A DNA stretch of 38,478 nucleotides from Bacteroidota bacterium (lineage in GTDB: Bacteria > Bacteroidota > Ignavibacteria > UBA10030 > SZUA-254). Shown here piece by piece: positions 18,475 to 25,664 of this stretch (its first letter is position 1; the number at the start of each line of letters is the position of its first letter). Below the pieces are notes generated by a model, which saw only the letters and a program-made list of their open reading frames with translations, was not told the origin of the DNA and did no database searches. Location of the stretch: the NCBI GenBank assembly GCA_020056225.1, contig JAGVIE010000032.1, positions 1 to 38,478 on the forward strand, read 5' to 3'. The position numbers and the translations under genes are program-made.

Positions 18475-18484
18475 AAATATTTCC

Positions 18485-19174
18485 TTACGAAGTTTGAGTG
18501 TTCAATTTCTCTTCCGGCATCACAATCCCGAGGATGATGTATATTAATAAACCCCAACCAAACGACATAAAAATAAGCGCGACGAAAATAAATCTCACGA
18601 GTGTAGGGTCTATATCGAAATACTTTGCAATCCCGCCGCAAACACCAAATAATTTTCTGTTAGATTTCGACCGGCGCAATTCTTTTACCGGCTCCGATTG
18701 CGGTGACATATTCTCTGTAGCCGCGCTTCCAGCCTGACTCTGTGATGCATTTCTTTTCGTGGTGTGGATATAAACCAACAATCCACCAAGTAAGATCAGC
18801 AACAATGGAAGCATAATCTTATGTGAAAATGACCACCATCCAAATCCCGCAATCCATCCGACATTCATAAACAAAATAAAAGCGCCTACCAATACTAGCA
18901 TGACGCCAAAAAACCTTCTGCGGTCTGTGCCGTTAGAGCCGCCGGACGAGGGTTGAGGCATCGCTACATGCTCAGGATTTGCAGGCATTATGATCATGGC
19001 AACAATATAAAGAATAAAGCCCGAGCCGCCCATTAATGTTATCAATATCCACAATATCCGGACGATAGTAGGATCGACATCGAAATATTCTGCAATACCT
19101 CCGCATACGCCATCGATTATCTTATTCCGGCGAGATTTGTACAACCTGCGTGATGTTTGTCCGTTTGTTTCCAT
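18485..19174 (-). CDS. Protein with two PspC domains
   Basis: A 229-residue membrane protein built from two PspC domains. The first (about residues 9-68) has NKIIDGVCGGIAEYFDVDPT and ends IVAMIIMPANPEH. The second (about 163-223) has NRKLFGVCGGIAKYFDIDPT and ends IILGIVMPEEKL. Between them are two more hydrophobic helices and a polar linker. PspC domains belong to the phage-shock/LiaF envelope-stress system; most proteins carry one copy, so the tandem arrangement is notable, although it is seen in some FCB genomes. It is first in a two-gene operon with the LiaF-like protein. The terminator of the preceding translation operon separates it from frr. Confidence 0.9.
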   Translation of the reverse strand: METNGQTSRRLYKSRRNKIIDGVCGGIAEYFDVDPTIVRILWILITLMGGSGFILYIVAMIIMPANPEHVAMPQPSSGGSNGTDRRRFFGVMLVLVGAFILFMNVGWIAGFGWWSFSHKIMLPLLLILLGGLLVYIHTTKRNASQSQAGSAATENMSPQSEPVKELRRSKSNRKLFGVCGGIAKYFDIDPTLVRFIFVALIFMSFGWGLLIYIILGIVMPEEKLNTQTS

Positions 19175-19284
19175 TTTATTCTCTTTCCACCTTTTCTACT
19201 ATTGCTTACGAATTGATACTGCTAAATGTTACGCGTAAAATTCATTCACACAAAATGCGTGATCTTTGCCCCCATAAATAAAAC

Positions 19285-19310
19285 GCCGATTCAACAAACA
19301 ATGAACCGGC
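19285..19310 (-). terminator. Terminator after frr
   Basis: Read on the minus strand: GCCGGTTCA, eight-base loop, TGAATCGGC, then GTTTTATTT. All nine positions pair, one as G-U. It lies 46 bp beyond the frr stop and closes the ribosomal operon. Confidence 0.8.
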
Positions 19311-19355
19311 ATATCAATCTTCATGTATATTTTTCGCTGGTATTTAGCTGTCTAT

Positions 19356-19913
19356 TCAAACTTCCATTATTTCTTTTTCCTTGTGTCCTACCAGAACGTC
19401 AACATCTTTGATGAATTTGTCGGTCATCTTTTGTATGTCCTGTTCTGCGCGTTTCCGCTCATCCTCAGAGAAATGTTCTTCCTTCTCGGATTTTTTTAGA
19501 TGTTCAATCGCATCTCTTCGGACATTTCGAATGGCAATCTTACCTTCTTCTGCAAATTTTTTCACTAACTTCACAAGCTCTCTTCGGCGTTCTTCGTTTA
19601 ACGGCGGGATGGGAACCCTGATACCGTTCGCATCGGTGATCGGATTCAATCCTAAATTTGCCGCGATGATCGCTTTCTCTATCGGCTGAATCATACTCTT
19701 ATCCCATGGAGCAACTGCTATCGTGTGGATATCCTTCACGCTAAGATTCGCTACCTGAGCGAGTAGGGTATGCGTACCGTAATAATCGACTTTCACGCCG
19801 TCGAGCAGAGCGGTCGTTGCTTTACCGGTACGGATTTTAATGAATTCTTGTCGCACAACTTCAACCGCTTTGTGCATTTTATCATCTGTCTGTTTGATGA
19901 TTTCTTTGATCAT
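19356..19913 (-). CDS. frr: Ribosome recycling factor
   Basis: A 185-residue protein of normal RRF length. The family hallmarks are present: a long three-helix-bundle pattern, RTGKATTALLDGVKVDYYG near residue 31, INPITD-type NLGLNPITDANGIRVPIPPLNEERR, and RNVRRDAIEHLKKSEKE in the last helices. With EF-G it splits post-termination ribosomes into subunits. AAAGGAAG lies seven bases before the ATG. It is the last gene of the rplM-rpsI-rpsB-tsf-pyrH-frr series, an order known from many bacteria, and is followed by a clear terminator. Confidence 0.97.
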   Translation of the reverse strand: MIKEIIKQTDDKMHKAVEVVRQEFIKIRTGKATTALLDGVKVDYYGTHTLLAQVANLSVKDIHTIAVAPWDKSMIQPIEKAIIAANLGLNPITDANGIRVPIPPLNEERRRELVKLVKKFAEEGKIAIRNVRRDAIEHLKKSEKEEHFSEDERKRAEQDIQKMTDKFIKDVDVLVGHKEKEIMEV

Positions 19914-19958
19914 ACTCTTCCTTTCGATTGTTCGCGAGGATAAAGATAATTAAGAATT

Positions 19959-20702
19959 TTACTTCCGCATATTCATATTCAATGTCGCTGAGACGATGGT
20001 GCCAACATTCTCACCTTGAACAAGACGTTTTAGATTTCCCTTTACATTCATGTTGAAAACAATGATCGGCATTTTATTCTCTTTGCAGAGTGTTATTGCC
20101 GTAAGGTCCATAACCTTCAAATCTTTTTCAAGAACATCTTTATAAGATATTTCCTGGAACCGGAAAGCTTTCGGATTTTTTTCCGGATCGGAATCGTATA
20201 CCCCATTCACACGCGTACCTTTGATTATTACATCGGCTTTAATCTCTACTGCCCGAAGCGCCGCGGCTGTATCGGTCGTGAAATATGGATTACCGGTTCC
20301 TGCACCGAAGATAACCACGCGCCCTTTTTCCAGATGGCGTATTGCGCGTCTGAGGATAAACGGTTCTGCAATTTCTTCCAGTTTGAGAGGACTTAAAAGC
20401 CGTGTGAAAATACCGCGATGTTCAAGAGCGCTCTGAAGAGCAAGACCGTTAATAATAGTTGCAAGCATGCCCATCTGGTCGCCGGTAACCTTCTCAACTC
20501 CATCCGACGAATTTACTACACCGCGATAAATATTACCGCCGCCGATGACTATACCAATCTCGACACCCGCACTTTGTAGCTCACCGATCTCTTCGGCATA
20601 ACGGCTTAGTACTTTTGAATCGATGCCATAATCCTTCTCGCCCATCAGCGCTTCACCGCTGACTTTCAGGAGGATTCGTTTATATTTCATCTTCGTTTTC
20701 AT
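19959..20702 (-). CDS. pyrH: UMP kinase
   Basis: A 247-residue amino-acid-kinase-fold enzyme that phosphorylates UMP to UDP with ATP. Motifs visible are [14 protein letters not shown] at the N-terminus, [10 protein letters not shown] near residue 54, the UMP-binding [20 protein letters not shown], and [17 protein letters not shown]. Length and motifs are typical of bacterial PyrH, which is hexameric and unrelated to eukaryotic UMP/CMP kinases. The first ATG (20702) has GGGGTC just upstream; a second ATG four codons later is also possible. It stands between tsf and frr, the usual place. Confidence 0.97.
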   Translation of the reverse strand: MKTKMKYKRILLKVSGEALMGEKDYGIDSKVLSRYAEEIGELQSAGVEIGIVIGGGNIYRGVVNSSDGVEKVTGDQMGMLATIINGLALQSALEHRGIFTRLLSPLKLEEIAEPFILRRAIRHLEKGRVVIFGAGTGNPYFTTDTAAALRAVEIKADVIIKGTRVNGVYDSDPEKNPKAFRFQEISYKDVLEKDLKVMDLTAITLCKENKMPIIVFNMNVKGNLKRLVQGENVGTIVSATLNMNMRK

Positions 20703-20720
20703 GCTGACCCCTAAATAGAA

Positions 20721-20744
20721 AAGGTCTCAACAATGTGAGACCTT
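20721..20744 (-). terminator. Hairpin between tsf and pyrH
   Basis: A perfect 9-bp stem, AAGGTCTCA with TGAGACCTT, loop of six, followed on the minus strand by TTCTATTT. It lies 13 bp beyond the tsf stop and inside the operon, so it is either a partial terminator that lowers pyrH-frr expression or an mRNA-stabilising end. Confidence 0.65.
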
Positions 20745-20756
20745 ATTTGATTTTAG

Positions 20757-21356
20757 TTATGCACTTTCTCCAAGATGGAAACGCTTGAAGCGCCGGATTG
20801 TTATCTTCTCGCCTGTCTTTGCCATCATTTCGAGAATCAGATCCTTGATCATCTTTCCGGAATCTTTAATGTATGTTTGTTCCGACAAACAAAATTCCTG
20901 ATAATACTTATCCATTTTTCCCGTTGCGATCCGCTCAACGACTTGCTCAGGTTTTTTCTCGTTTCGTGCCTGAGTTCGGTAAATCTCTAACTCGTGTTCG
21001 ATAGTTTCTTTAGTGACGTCTTCCTTTGAAATATAAAGTGGATTCATCGCGGCAACCTGCATTGCGATTTCCTTCGTAAGCATTTTAAAATCATTCGTCT
21101 TTGCGACAAAATCCGTCTCGCAGTTGACTTCCACCATCGAACCGATGCGACCGCCTGCATGGATGTACGCTTCGACCAATCCTTGATTGGTTGCACGGTC
21201 AGCGCGCTTTTCGGCTGTTGCCGCACCCTTCTTGCGTAAATAATCGATCGCCTTCTCCATATCGCCGTTCGTCTCAGCAAGCGCTTTCTTGCAGTCCATC
21301 ATACCGGCGCCGGTTTTCTCTCGCAATATTCTTACATTCTCAGCAGTAATTTCCAT
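20757..21356 (-). CDS. tsf: Elongation factor Ts, short form
   Basis: A 199-residue EF-Ts that recharges EF-Tu with GTP. The N-terminal UBA-like domain has VRILREKTGAGMMDCKKAL, with the conserved KxxTGAGMMDCKKAL block, and the core holds VEVNCETDFVAKTNDF. The protein is short compared with the roughly 280-residue E. coli form. It has a single core subdomain followed by the C-terminal helix segment, as in the compact Thermus-type proteins. It lies between rpsB and pyrH and is followed by a hairpin. Confidence 0.96.
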   Translation of the reverse strand: MEITAENVRILREKTGAGMMDCKKALAETNGDMEKAIDYLRKKGAATAEKRADRATNQGLVEAYIHAGGRIGSMVEVNCETDFVAKTNDFKMLTKEIAMQVAAMNPLYISKEDVTKETIEHELEIYRTQARNEKKPEQVVERIATGKMDKYYQEFCLSEQTYIKDSGKMIKDLILEMMAKTGEKITIRRFKRFHLGESA

Positions 21357-21385
21357 AATCTACTTCTCATCTTTCTTGGTGATAA

Positions 21386-22135
21386 TTATTGTCTGGTCTT
21401 CTCTTGTTTTTGTGCGATCATTTCACGGTCACTGCCTTCAAAATGAGCTGTAGCTTTTTCTGTTCCTTCAAGAATTGCATCGGCAATCAATTTTGTAATG
21501 ACCTGTATAGATTTAATCGCATCATCGTTCGCGGGGATCGGATAATCTACCGTCGTCGGGTCGCAGTTAGTGTCAACTATTGCGAACACGGGAATACCGA
21601 GCCGCTTTGCTTCCTTCACCGCAATCTCCTCCTTCTTGATATCGACGACAAAGAGAGCGCCCGGTGCGCGCGTCATCTCAACTACTCCAGAAAGTACATC
21701 TGATAATTTTTCTTTCTCACGATCGAGTACGAGCGTTTCTTTTTTCGTGATTTTATCGTACGTTCCATCGGTTTCCATTTTCTCGATGTTCGTTAAACGC
21801 TTCACGCTCTTGCGAATGGTTGAAAAATTCGTAAGCATTCCGCCGAGCCATCGTTGGCAAACAAAAAACTGTCCACAGCGTCTCGCTTCATCTTCTATCA
21901 CCTGCGAAGCCTGTTTCTTAGTTCCAACAAATAAAACTCGTTTTCCATCGCCAACAATTGTGGAAAGTGCATTGCAAGCACCTTCGAGCAATTCTCTGGT
22001 TTTCTTAAGGTCGATGATGTGAATACCGTTTCGTTCCATGAAAATAAACGGCTTCATCTTGGGATTCCAACGGCGTGTCAGGTGGCCGAAGTGTGCACCT
22101 GCGTCCAATAGGGTGGTTAATTCGATTTGCGGCAT
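21386..22135 (-). CDS. rpsB: 30S ribosomal protein S2
   Basis: A 249-residue S2 protein. The N-terminus [19 protein letters not shown] is the family signature, with the GxHxGH histidines. [36 protein letters not shown] and [19 protein letters not shown] are also characteristic. S2 joins the 30S subunit late and helps bind S1 or mRNA. ATAGGAGT lies seven bases before the ATG. It is separated from rpsI by 300 bp that carry an 8-bp tandem array, so it may have its own promoter. Confidence 0.98.
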   Translation of the reverse strand: MPQIELTTLLDAGAHFGHLTRRWNPKMKPFIFMERNGIHIIDLKKTRELLEGACNALSTIVGDGKRVLFVGTKKQASQVIEDEARRCGQFFVCQRWLGGMLTNFSTIRKSVKRLTNIEKMETDGTYDKITKKETLVLDREKEKLSDVLSGVVEMTRAPGALFVVDIKKEEIAVKEAKRLGIPVFAIVDTNCDPTTVDYPIPANDDAIKSIQVITKLIADAILEGTEKATAHFEGSDREMIAQKQEKTRQ

Positions 22136-22323
22136 TGTATTACTCCTATGTTAGTTAGTTCTACTACTCTCGTCATCTTCCGCCGGGATCCTGTTGTCAC
22201 CTGTCCTGCTGTCCTGCTCCAGAGAGCGGGATAGTTCAGCATATTCAGAAAGCCAACATGAACACTTCCGACAAAATCGGAGAGTATGATTGATTTATTA
22301 AGTACTAAAGTATTTGAGTAAAA

Positions 22324-22349
22324 AGTATATGAGATTTCTCTCATATACT
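22324..22349. repeat. 11-bp inverted repeat next to the tandem array
   Basis: A perfect 11-bp stem, agtatatgaga (22324-22334) with tctcatatact (22339-22349), loop tttc. The right arm is the first part of the 8-bp tandem array, so the array can fold back on this arm. Confidence 0.7.
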
Positions 22350-22435
22350 CATCTACTCATATACTCATCTACTCATATACTCATATACTCATCTACTCAT
22401 CTACTCATTTACTCAGATACTTTTCTACTCAAAGA
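22340..22435. repeat. 8-bp tandem array, 12 units, between rpsI and rpsB
   Basis: From 22340 the sequence reads in exact 8-base steps: ctcatata, ctcatcta, ctcatata, ctcatcta, ctcatata, ctcatata, ctcatcta, ctcatcta, ctcattta, ctcagata, cttttcta, ctcaaaga. The last three units are degenerate and the array abuts the rpsI stop codon at 22436. The rest of the 300-bp gap (22136-22339) holds no gene. Confidence 0.9.
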
Positions 22436-22828
22436 TTATCTCTTACTGAATTGGAATCTCTTTCGTGCTTTCTTCTGACCGTATTTCTTACGCTCAACCA
22501 TTCGCGAGTCGCGGGTTAAGAGGTCGTGCTCACGAAGCTTCGGGCGAAAATCGCTGTTGATCTCGACCAACGCACGCGAAATACCAAGTTTAACTGCGCC
22601 GGCTTGTCCTGTTGGACCGCCGCCGTCAACATTTGCTACTACATCGTACTTGCCCGTAGTTTCCGTTACTACGAAAGGCAGAAGCACATCGCTCATAAGC
22701 GTGTCGATAGGAAAGTACAGTTCCAATTTCTTATCGTTTATTTTCACTTCACCCGATCCGGGTTTCACTATCACGCGAGCGACTGATGTCTTTCTTCTTC
22801 CGACTGATATCTTTTGATGATGTACCAT
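22436..22828 (-). CDS. rpsI: 30S ribosomal protein S9
   Basis: A 130-residue S9 with the N-terminal GRRKTSVARVIVKPGSGEVKIN, the middle VDGGGPTGQAGAVKLGISRAL, and the usual C-terminal tail DSRMVERKKYGQKKARKRFQFSKR, whose terminal Lys-Arg residues reach the P-site tRNA. AGAAGGAAC precedes the ATG. It lies 63 bp downstream of rplM, the nearly universal L13-S9 pairing. Immediately after its stop codon begins an 8-bp tandem array. Confidence 0.98.
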   Translation of the reverse strand: MVHHQKISVGRRKTSVARVIVKPGSGEVKINDKKLELYFPIDTLMSDVLLPFVVTETTGKYDVVANVDGGGPTGQAGAVKLGISRALVEINSDFRPKLREHDLLTRDSRMVERKKYGQKKARKRFQFSKR

Positions 22829-22891
22829 TGTGTTCCTTCTATTAAATTCTAATCATAATTTCGAATTAGTTTAGAAATTATGATTTCGATA

Positions 22892-23341
22892 TTAGTATTT
22901 AATCTTGAGCAATTCGGGTTTTTGCGCCTTGTGCGGATGCTCGGTGCCGCGGTATACTTTGAGCTTCTTGATGATCTGAGCGCCAAGCCGGGTGTGAGGA
23001 ACCATTCCCTTCACTGCATGCATGAAGATTTTTTCCGGATTCGTTTTGATCAGTTCCTTGTACGATTCCACCGTTGCGCCACCGGGATATAATGTATGAT
23101 GGAAATAAGTTTTCAACTCAGCGCGCTTGCTTGCTATCTTCACCTTCTCGGCGTTCACAACAACAACGAAATCACCGCAATCGGTATTTGGTGTGAAGAT
23201 GGGTTTATGCTTTCCGCGAAGAATATGCGCGATACGGCTGGCAACTCTGCCCAGAGTTTGCCCGCTTGCATCCACGAGAAACCACTTTGGATTGACCTCT
23301 TCGTGCTTATAATGATACGTTAACCTTTGAGCTAATGCCAC
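22892..23341 (-). CDS. rplM: 50S ribosomal protein L13
   Basis: A 149-residue L13 when started at the GTG at 23341. That start has AAGGA seven bases upstream and gives the normal family length. A longer frame reaches a TTG at 23380 with no ribosome-binding site. Hallmarks are WFLVDASGQTLGRVASRIAHILRGKHKP, NTDCGDFVVVVNAEKV, YFHHTLYPGG and AVKGMVPHTRLG. L13 is an early 50S assembly protein. It heads the translation operon; a promoter-like pair and a leader hairpin lie just upstream. Confidence 0.95.
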   Translation of the reverse strand: MALAQRLTYHYKHEEVNPKWFLVDASGQTLGRVASRIAHILRGKHKPIFTPNTDCGDFVVVVNAEKVKIASKRAELKTYFHHTLYPGGATVESYKELIKTNPEKIFMHAVKGMVPHTRLGAQIIKKLKVYRGTEHPHKAQKPELLKIKY

Positions 23342-23385
23342 AGTAAATCCTTGAATTTGATTAAGAATGAAAGATTTCAAAAGAA

Positions 23386-23442
23386 TCCCGCTATAAAGCG
23401 GGAAAGTGTTATCAATTTAATGAAAATTTTGATGAGAGGCAA
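23386..23442 (-). promoter_or_regulatory. Putative promoter and leader hairpin of the rplM operon
   Basis: On the minus strand TTGCCT (23437-23442), a 17-base spacer and TAAATT (23414-23419) form a sigma-70-like pair. A perfect 7-bp hairpin follows (TCCCGCT/AGCGGGA, 23386-23392 with 23397-23403, four-base loop) and is followed by TTCTTTT. The hairpin would lie near the 5' end of the transcript. It could be a terminator for the genes upstream, an attenuator, or a stabilising leader. Confidence 0.4.
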
Positions 23443-23491
23443 GAGGCGTTTAGTTTATAGCAGCCATGTGCAAAATCTTGTGTTCTGTATC

Positions 23492-23611
23492 TTAGTTCCC
23501 ATTTTCATCCCAAATATCTTTCAATGTCCCCCTATGATTGTCTTCGTCAATTATATTTAGTGCATCCGAGATTGAAGTGATTTCCTCTTTGTTTTTAAGT
23601 TCTGTTCTCAT
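23492..23611 (-). CDS. Possible small protein of 39 residues
   Basis: An ATG at 23611 opens a 39-codon frame ending in TAA at 23492. The product starts MRTELKNKEEITSISDAL and ends LKDIWDENGN; it is acidic and protein-like in composition. It begins 13 bp after the stop of the YqfO-like gene on the same strand, consistent with cotranscription. No Shine-Dalgarno site and no family are recognised, so it may be a chance frame. Confidence 0.35.
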   Translation of the reverse strand: MRTELKNKEEITSISDALNIIDEDNHRGTLKDIWDENGN

Positions 23612-23624
23612 AGTAAAGCAGAAA

Positions 23625-23984
23625 TTATTTTTTACGTGTCTCCCATACTTCGGAAATAATTATCACAGGCTCTTCCCAGGGATGATTTTTCATAATACCT
23701 TCTTGAATAACCTTTTCTAGAATCTTATCGTTTTTATCAATAGAAAATTCTATTCTTACGGATTTACCTTTATATAGTTTATTTATTTCACCTTTGGTTG
23801 CATTAGAACCTTCAAGTGGAACAAATTGTTCAATACCTTCTTCTGATTGATAAGCAACTTTGCTATATTTTCCATATAAGAGTGGATTGACTTTTACGAC
23901 ACCCTGCAAAATGCTTTCAACATATTCTGGAGGCACGAGGGTTACTATCCGATACCGATCAACTTTCTTGAATGGCACCTTCAC
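23625..23984 (-). CDS. YqfO/NIF3-like (CutA1-fold) domain protein
   Basis: A 119-residue single-domain protein. It follows the YqfO-type pattern: an N-terminal strand that reads VTLVPPEYVESILQGV, a central FVPLEGSNATKGE (compare FRPLEGSNPxxGxxG in the family), and a C-terminal NHPWEEPVIIISEV that matches the HPYEEPAYDV motif. In NIF3/YbgI proteins this domain is inserted in a metal-dependent hydrolase; here it stands alone. Stand-alone copies are common and their role is not settled, although a regulatory ligand- or metal-sensing function is suspected. It is last but one in the minus-strand series that begins with metG, just before the ribosomal operon. Confidence 0.75.
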   Translation of the reverse strand: MKVPFKKVDRYRIVTLVPPEYVESILQGVVKVNPLLYGKYSKVAYQSEEGIEQFVPLEGSNATKGEINKLYKGKSVRIEFSIDKNDKILEKVIQEGIMKNHPWEEPVIIISEVWETRKK

Positions 23985-24026
23985 TTCCTTTTCTATATGA
24001 TGACTTTCTGCTGTATCTAATTTCAG

Positions 24027-25223
24027 TCAAGAACCCTCCCGGATTTTTTTATACTTAAAGACATGATCAAACCTTTCAGCGGCCCACTTGAAATATGTTT
24101 TATGAAATACCTCAATATCAAGTGTTCCATTGTAATTTGTATCTACCTTCCTTTGGAATGACTTGCGGTGCTCAAAGGACGGGATATCGTCATAAAATTG
24201 CTTGAATTGATCTTTCCACAAAACACTGAAATCTCTTCTGTATCCTTCTATTTCTGTTTGTTGTGCTACAGTATCACCAATTATTACTCTCTCCTGACAG
24301 GTTGTCTCATGCATGTCCATTAAAGAAATCGGCGAGTATACCACATCTTTCGTTCCACCTGTATCTTGTACCTTATATAGGCCGAAATCATAGTTTTGTG
24401 AGTACATAATCGTCGCCCGATCAACATAACGACATTCGATTACTATTTTGTATTGAAAACATACCTTGTGTATCCAAATCGTATCATAGACTGTCTTGAT
24501 CACTTTTCGAAGGTATCTCATTTCTGGATCCTCTTCCCTTTTTAGGTACGCTAATTGCCCTTCATCGTTCTTCTCAACATATGCCCCATCAAAGGCATGA
24601 CGTTTCTCGCTCAAATGAAAGAACAATTCAAATAATTCCTTATCCCAAAAAATAATTCTTCTCCCGGCATTGCTCCGTTTAGATTGAGCCTGTTTTCGCT
24701 CATTCAACTTTTGACCGAGAATTATCAGGTACCGTAACCATTGTTCATCAAGAGCTGTGTCCAGAATTAATTCATATTTGTCCTTAGGATCTTTTTTCTC
24801 GGATCCATGTCCATAGTCAAGAGGTGGCATCAAGAAACCAAGGAATTCATCTATTCGAATATTATGATCAATAAAATAATAGAATGTCGGTTGGCGGTTC
24901 TGTGATTGGGATCGGAAACCTCCTGATAGGTCCCTAAAATAATACTGAGTCGGGTCGCAAGCTGGTACATCAGTTGTGCTAATATGCTGAGTTGATGGAT
25001 ATTCTTGAAAACCTCTGCAGGTTAGTATCTTCCGTAGGTTTTCCGCTGGCTTAGTCCAATCTGGCTGAATGGCACCCATCTTGAACGATTCATTGAGATA
25101 CGCGTCGGGCTTAACTATAACGTTCACACCTTTTCGTCTATTCTCTTCCCTAATAAGGTTCTTCAGGTCTTTGTACCATTCAACCGGATTCATATGCAAA
25201 GAAAATATGGAAAAGATTCCCAT
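24027..25223 (-). CDS. Uncharacterised protein, paralogue A (PPLDYGHG family)
   Basis: A 398-residue protein that I do not recognise. It shares ordered blocks with the gene at 25665-26732: FLGFLMPPLDYGHG, LDEQWLRYL, RRIIFWDKELFELFF, VIKTVYDTIWIHKV, YVDRATIMYSQNYDFGLYKV and a YSPISLMDMHE segment. Unlike its paralogue it lacks a clear N-terminal membrane helix, having only the short hydrophobic MGIFSIFSLHM. The gene stands directly downstream (57 bp) of a duplicated fragment of the PLP enzyme's 3' end, just as paralogue B stands directly downstream of the intact enzyme. No catalytic motif is obvious; the conserved Asp/His/Tyr-rich blocks could be a binding site. Confidence 0.7.
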   Translation of the reverse strand: MGIFSIFSLHMNPVEWYKDLKNLIREENRRKGVNVIVKPDAYLNESFKMGAIQPDWTKPAENLRKILTCRGFQEYPSTQHISTTDVPACDPTQYYFRDLSGGFRSQSQNRQPTFYYFIDHNIRIDEFLGFLMPPLDYGHGSEKKDPKDKYELILDTALDEQWLRYLIILGQKLNERKQAQSKRSNAGRRIIFWDKELFELFFHLSEKRHAFDGAYVEKNDEGQLAYLKREEDPEMRYLRKVIKTVYDTIWIHKVCFQYKIVIECRYVDRATIMYSQNYDFGLYKVQDTGGTKDVVYSPISLMDMHETTCQERVIIGDTVAQQTEIEGYRRDFSVLWKDQFKQFYDDIPSFEHRKSFQRKVDTNYNGTLDIEVFHKTYFKWAAERFDHVFKYKKIREGS

Positions 25224-25280
25224 TGATGTTATCCTATTCGTTACAAACGGATGTTTCCGGTATGGGGTGAAGTACCTTAC

Positions 25281-25547
25281 TCATATCTTGCTCAAAGCTT
25301 GATCAAAGCCTAAACATAAATCATTCGGCTCTTCTAATACGAAAGAAAGCCTAACCGTCTGCGGACAGAAACCAGATTTACGCTTGTCTTCTTGAGCTAC
25401 ATCTGAGTGTGTGTAGACCCACAGATTTTCTGCTAAAGATTCTACACCACCCAATGAAACCACGACAGTAAATACTTTCAAATTATTTAGTATGGCATAC
25501 GATTCTGTTTTTCTGTCAATGGGGTCAAACGTTATCATTAAATACAT
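25281..25547 (-). pseudogene. Duplicated 3'-end fragment of the Cys/Met PLP enzyme gene
   Basis: The 88-codon frame matches the last 85 residues of the PLP enzyme at 26747-28012 without a gap and with the stop codon in the same place; by eye 56 of 85 residues agree. Shared runs include NLKVFT, SLGGVESLAEN and THSDV. Similarity begins abruptly at the MITFDP segment (25538 here, 27004 in the parent). The fragment lacks the cofactor-binding lysine domain, so it cannot be an enzyme. It has no internal stop, which suggests either a fairly recent origin or some retained use. Confidence 0.85.
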
Positions 25548-25664
25548 CTGGTGTTTTGTGAAAAAATATCTATTTTATATTTTGCAAAATTTATGAAAAA
25601 TTCAACTCATAACTACGAGGTAGTACAATTATCGAAAACGAAACATTTGATAACTCCACACTTG

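Noticed and set aside
22117-22344. 75-codon frame between rpsI and rpsB
   Set aside because: It overlaps the rpsB start, has no ribosome site and codes for a composition typical of non-coding sequence.
22340-22435. CRISPR array
   Set aside because: The units are 8 bp and contiguous, with no spacers and no cas genes.
23351-23560. Plus-strand frame upstream of rplM
   Set aside because: It is antisense to the likely rplM promoter and leader and has no recognisable features.
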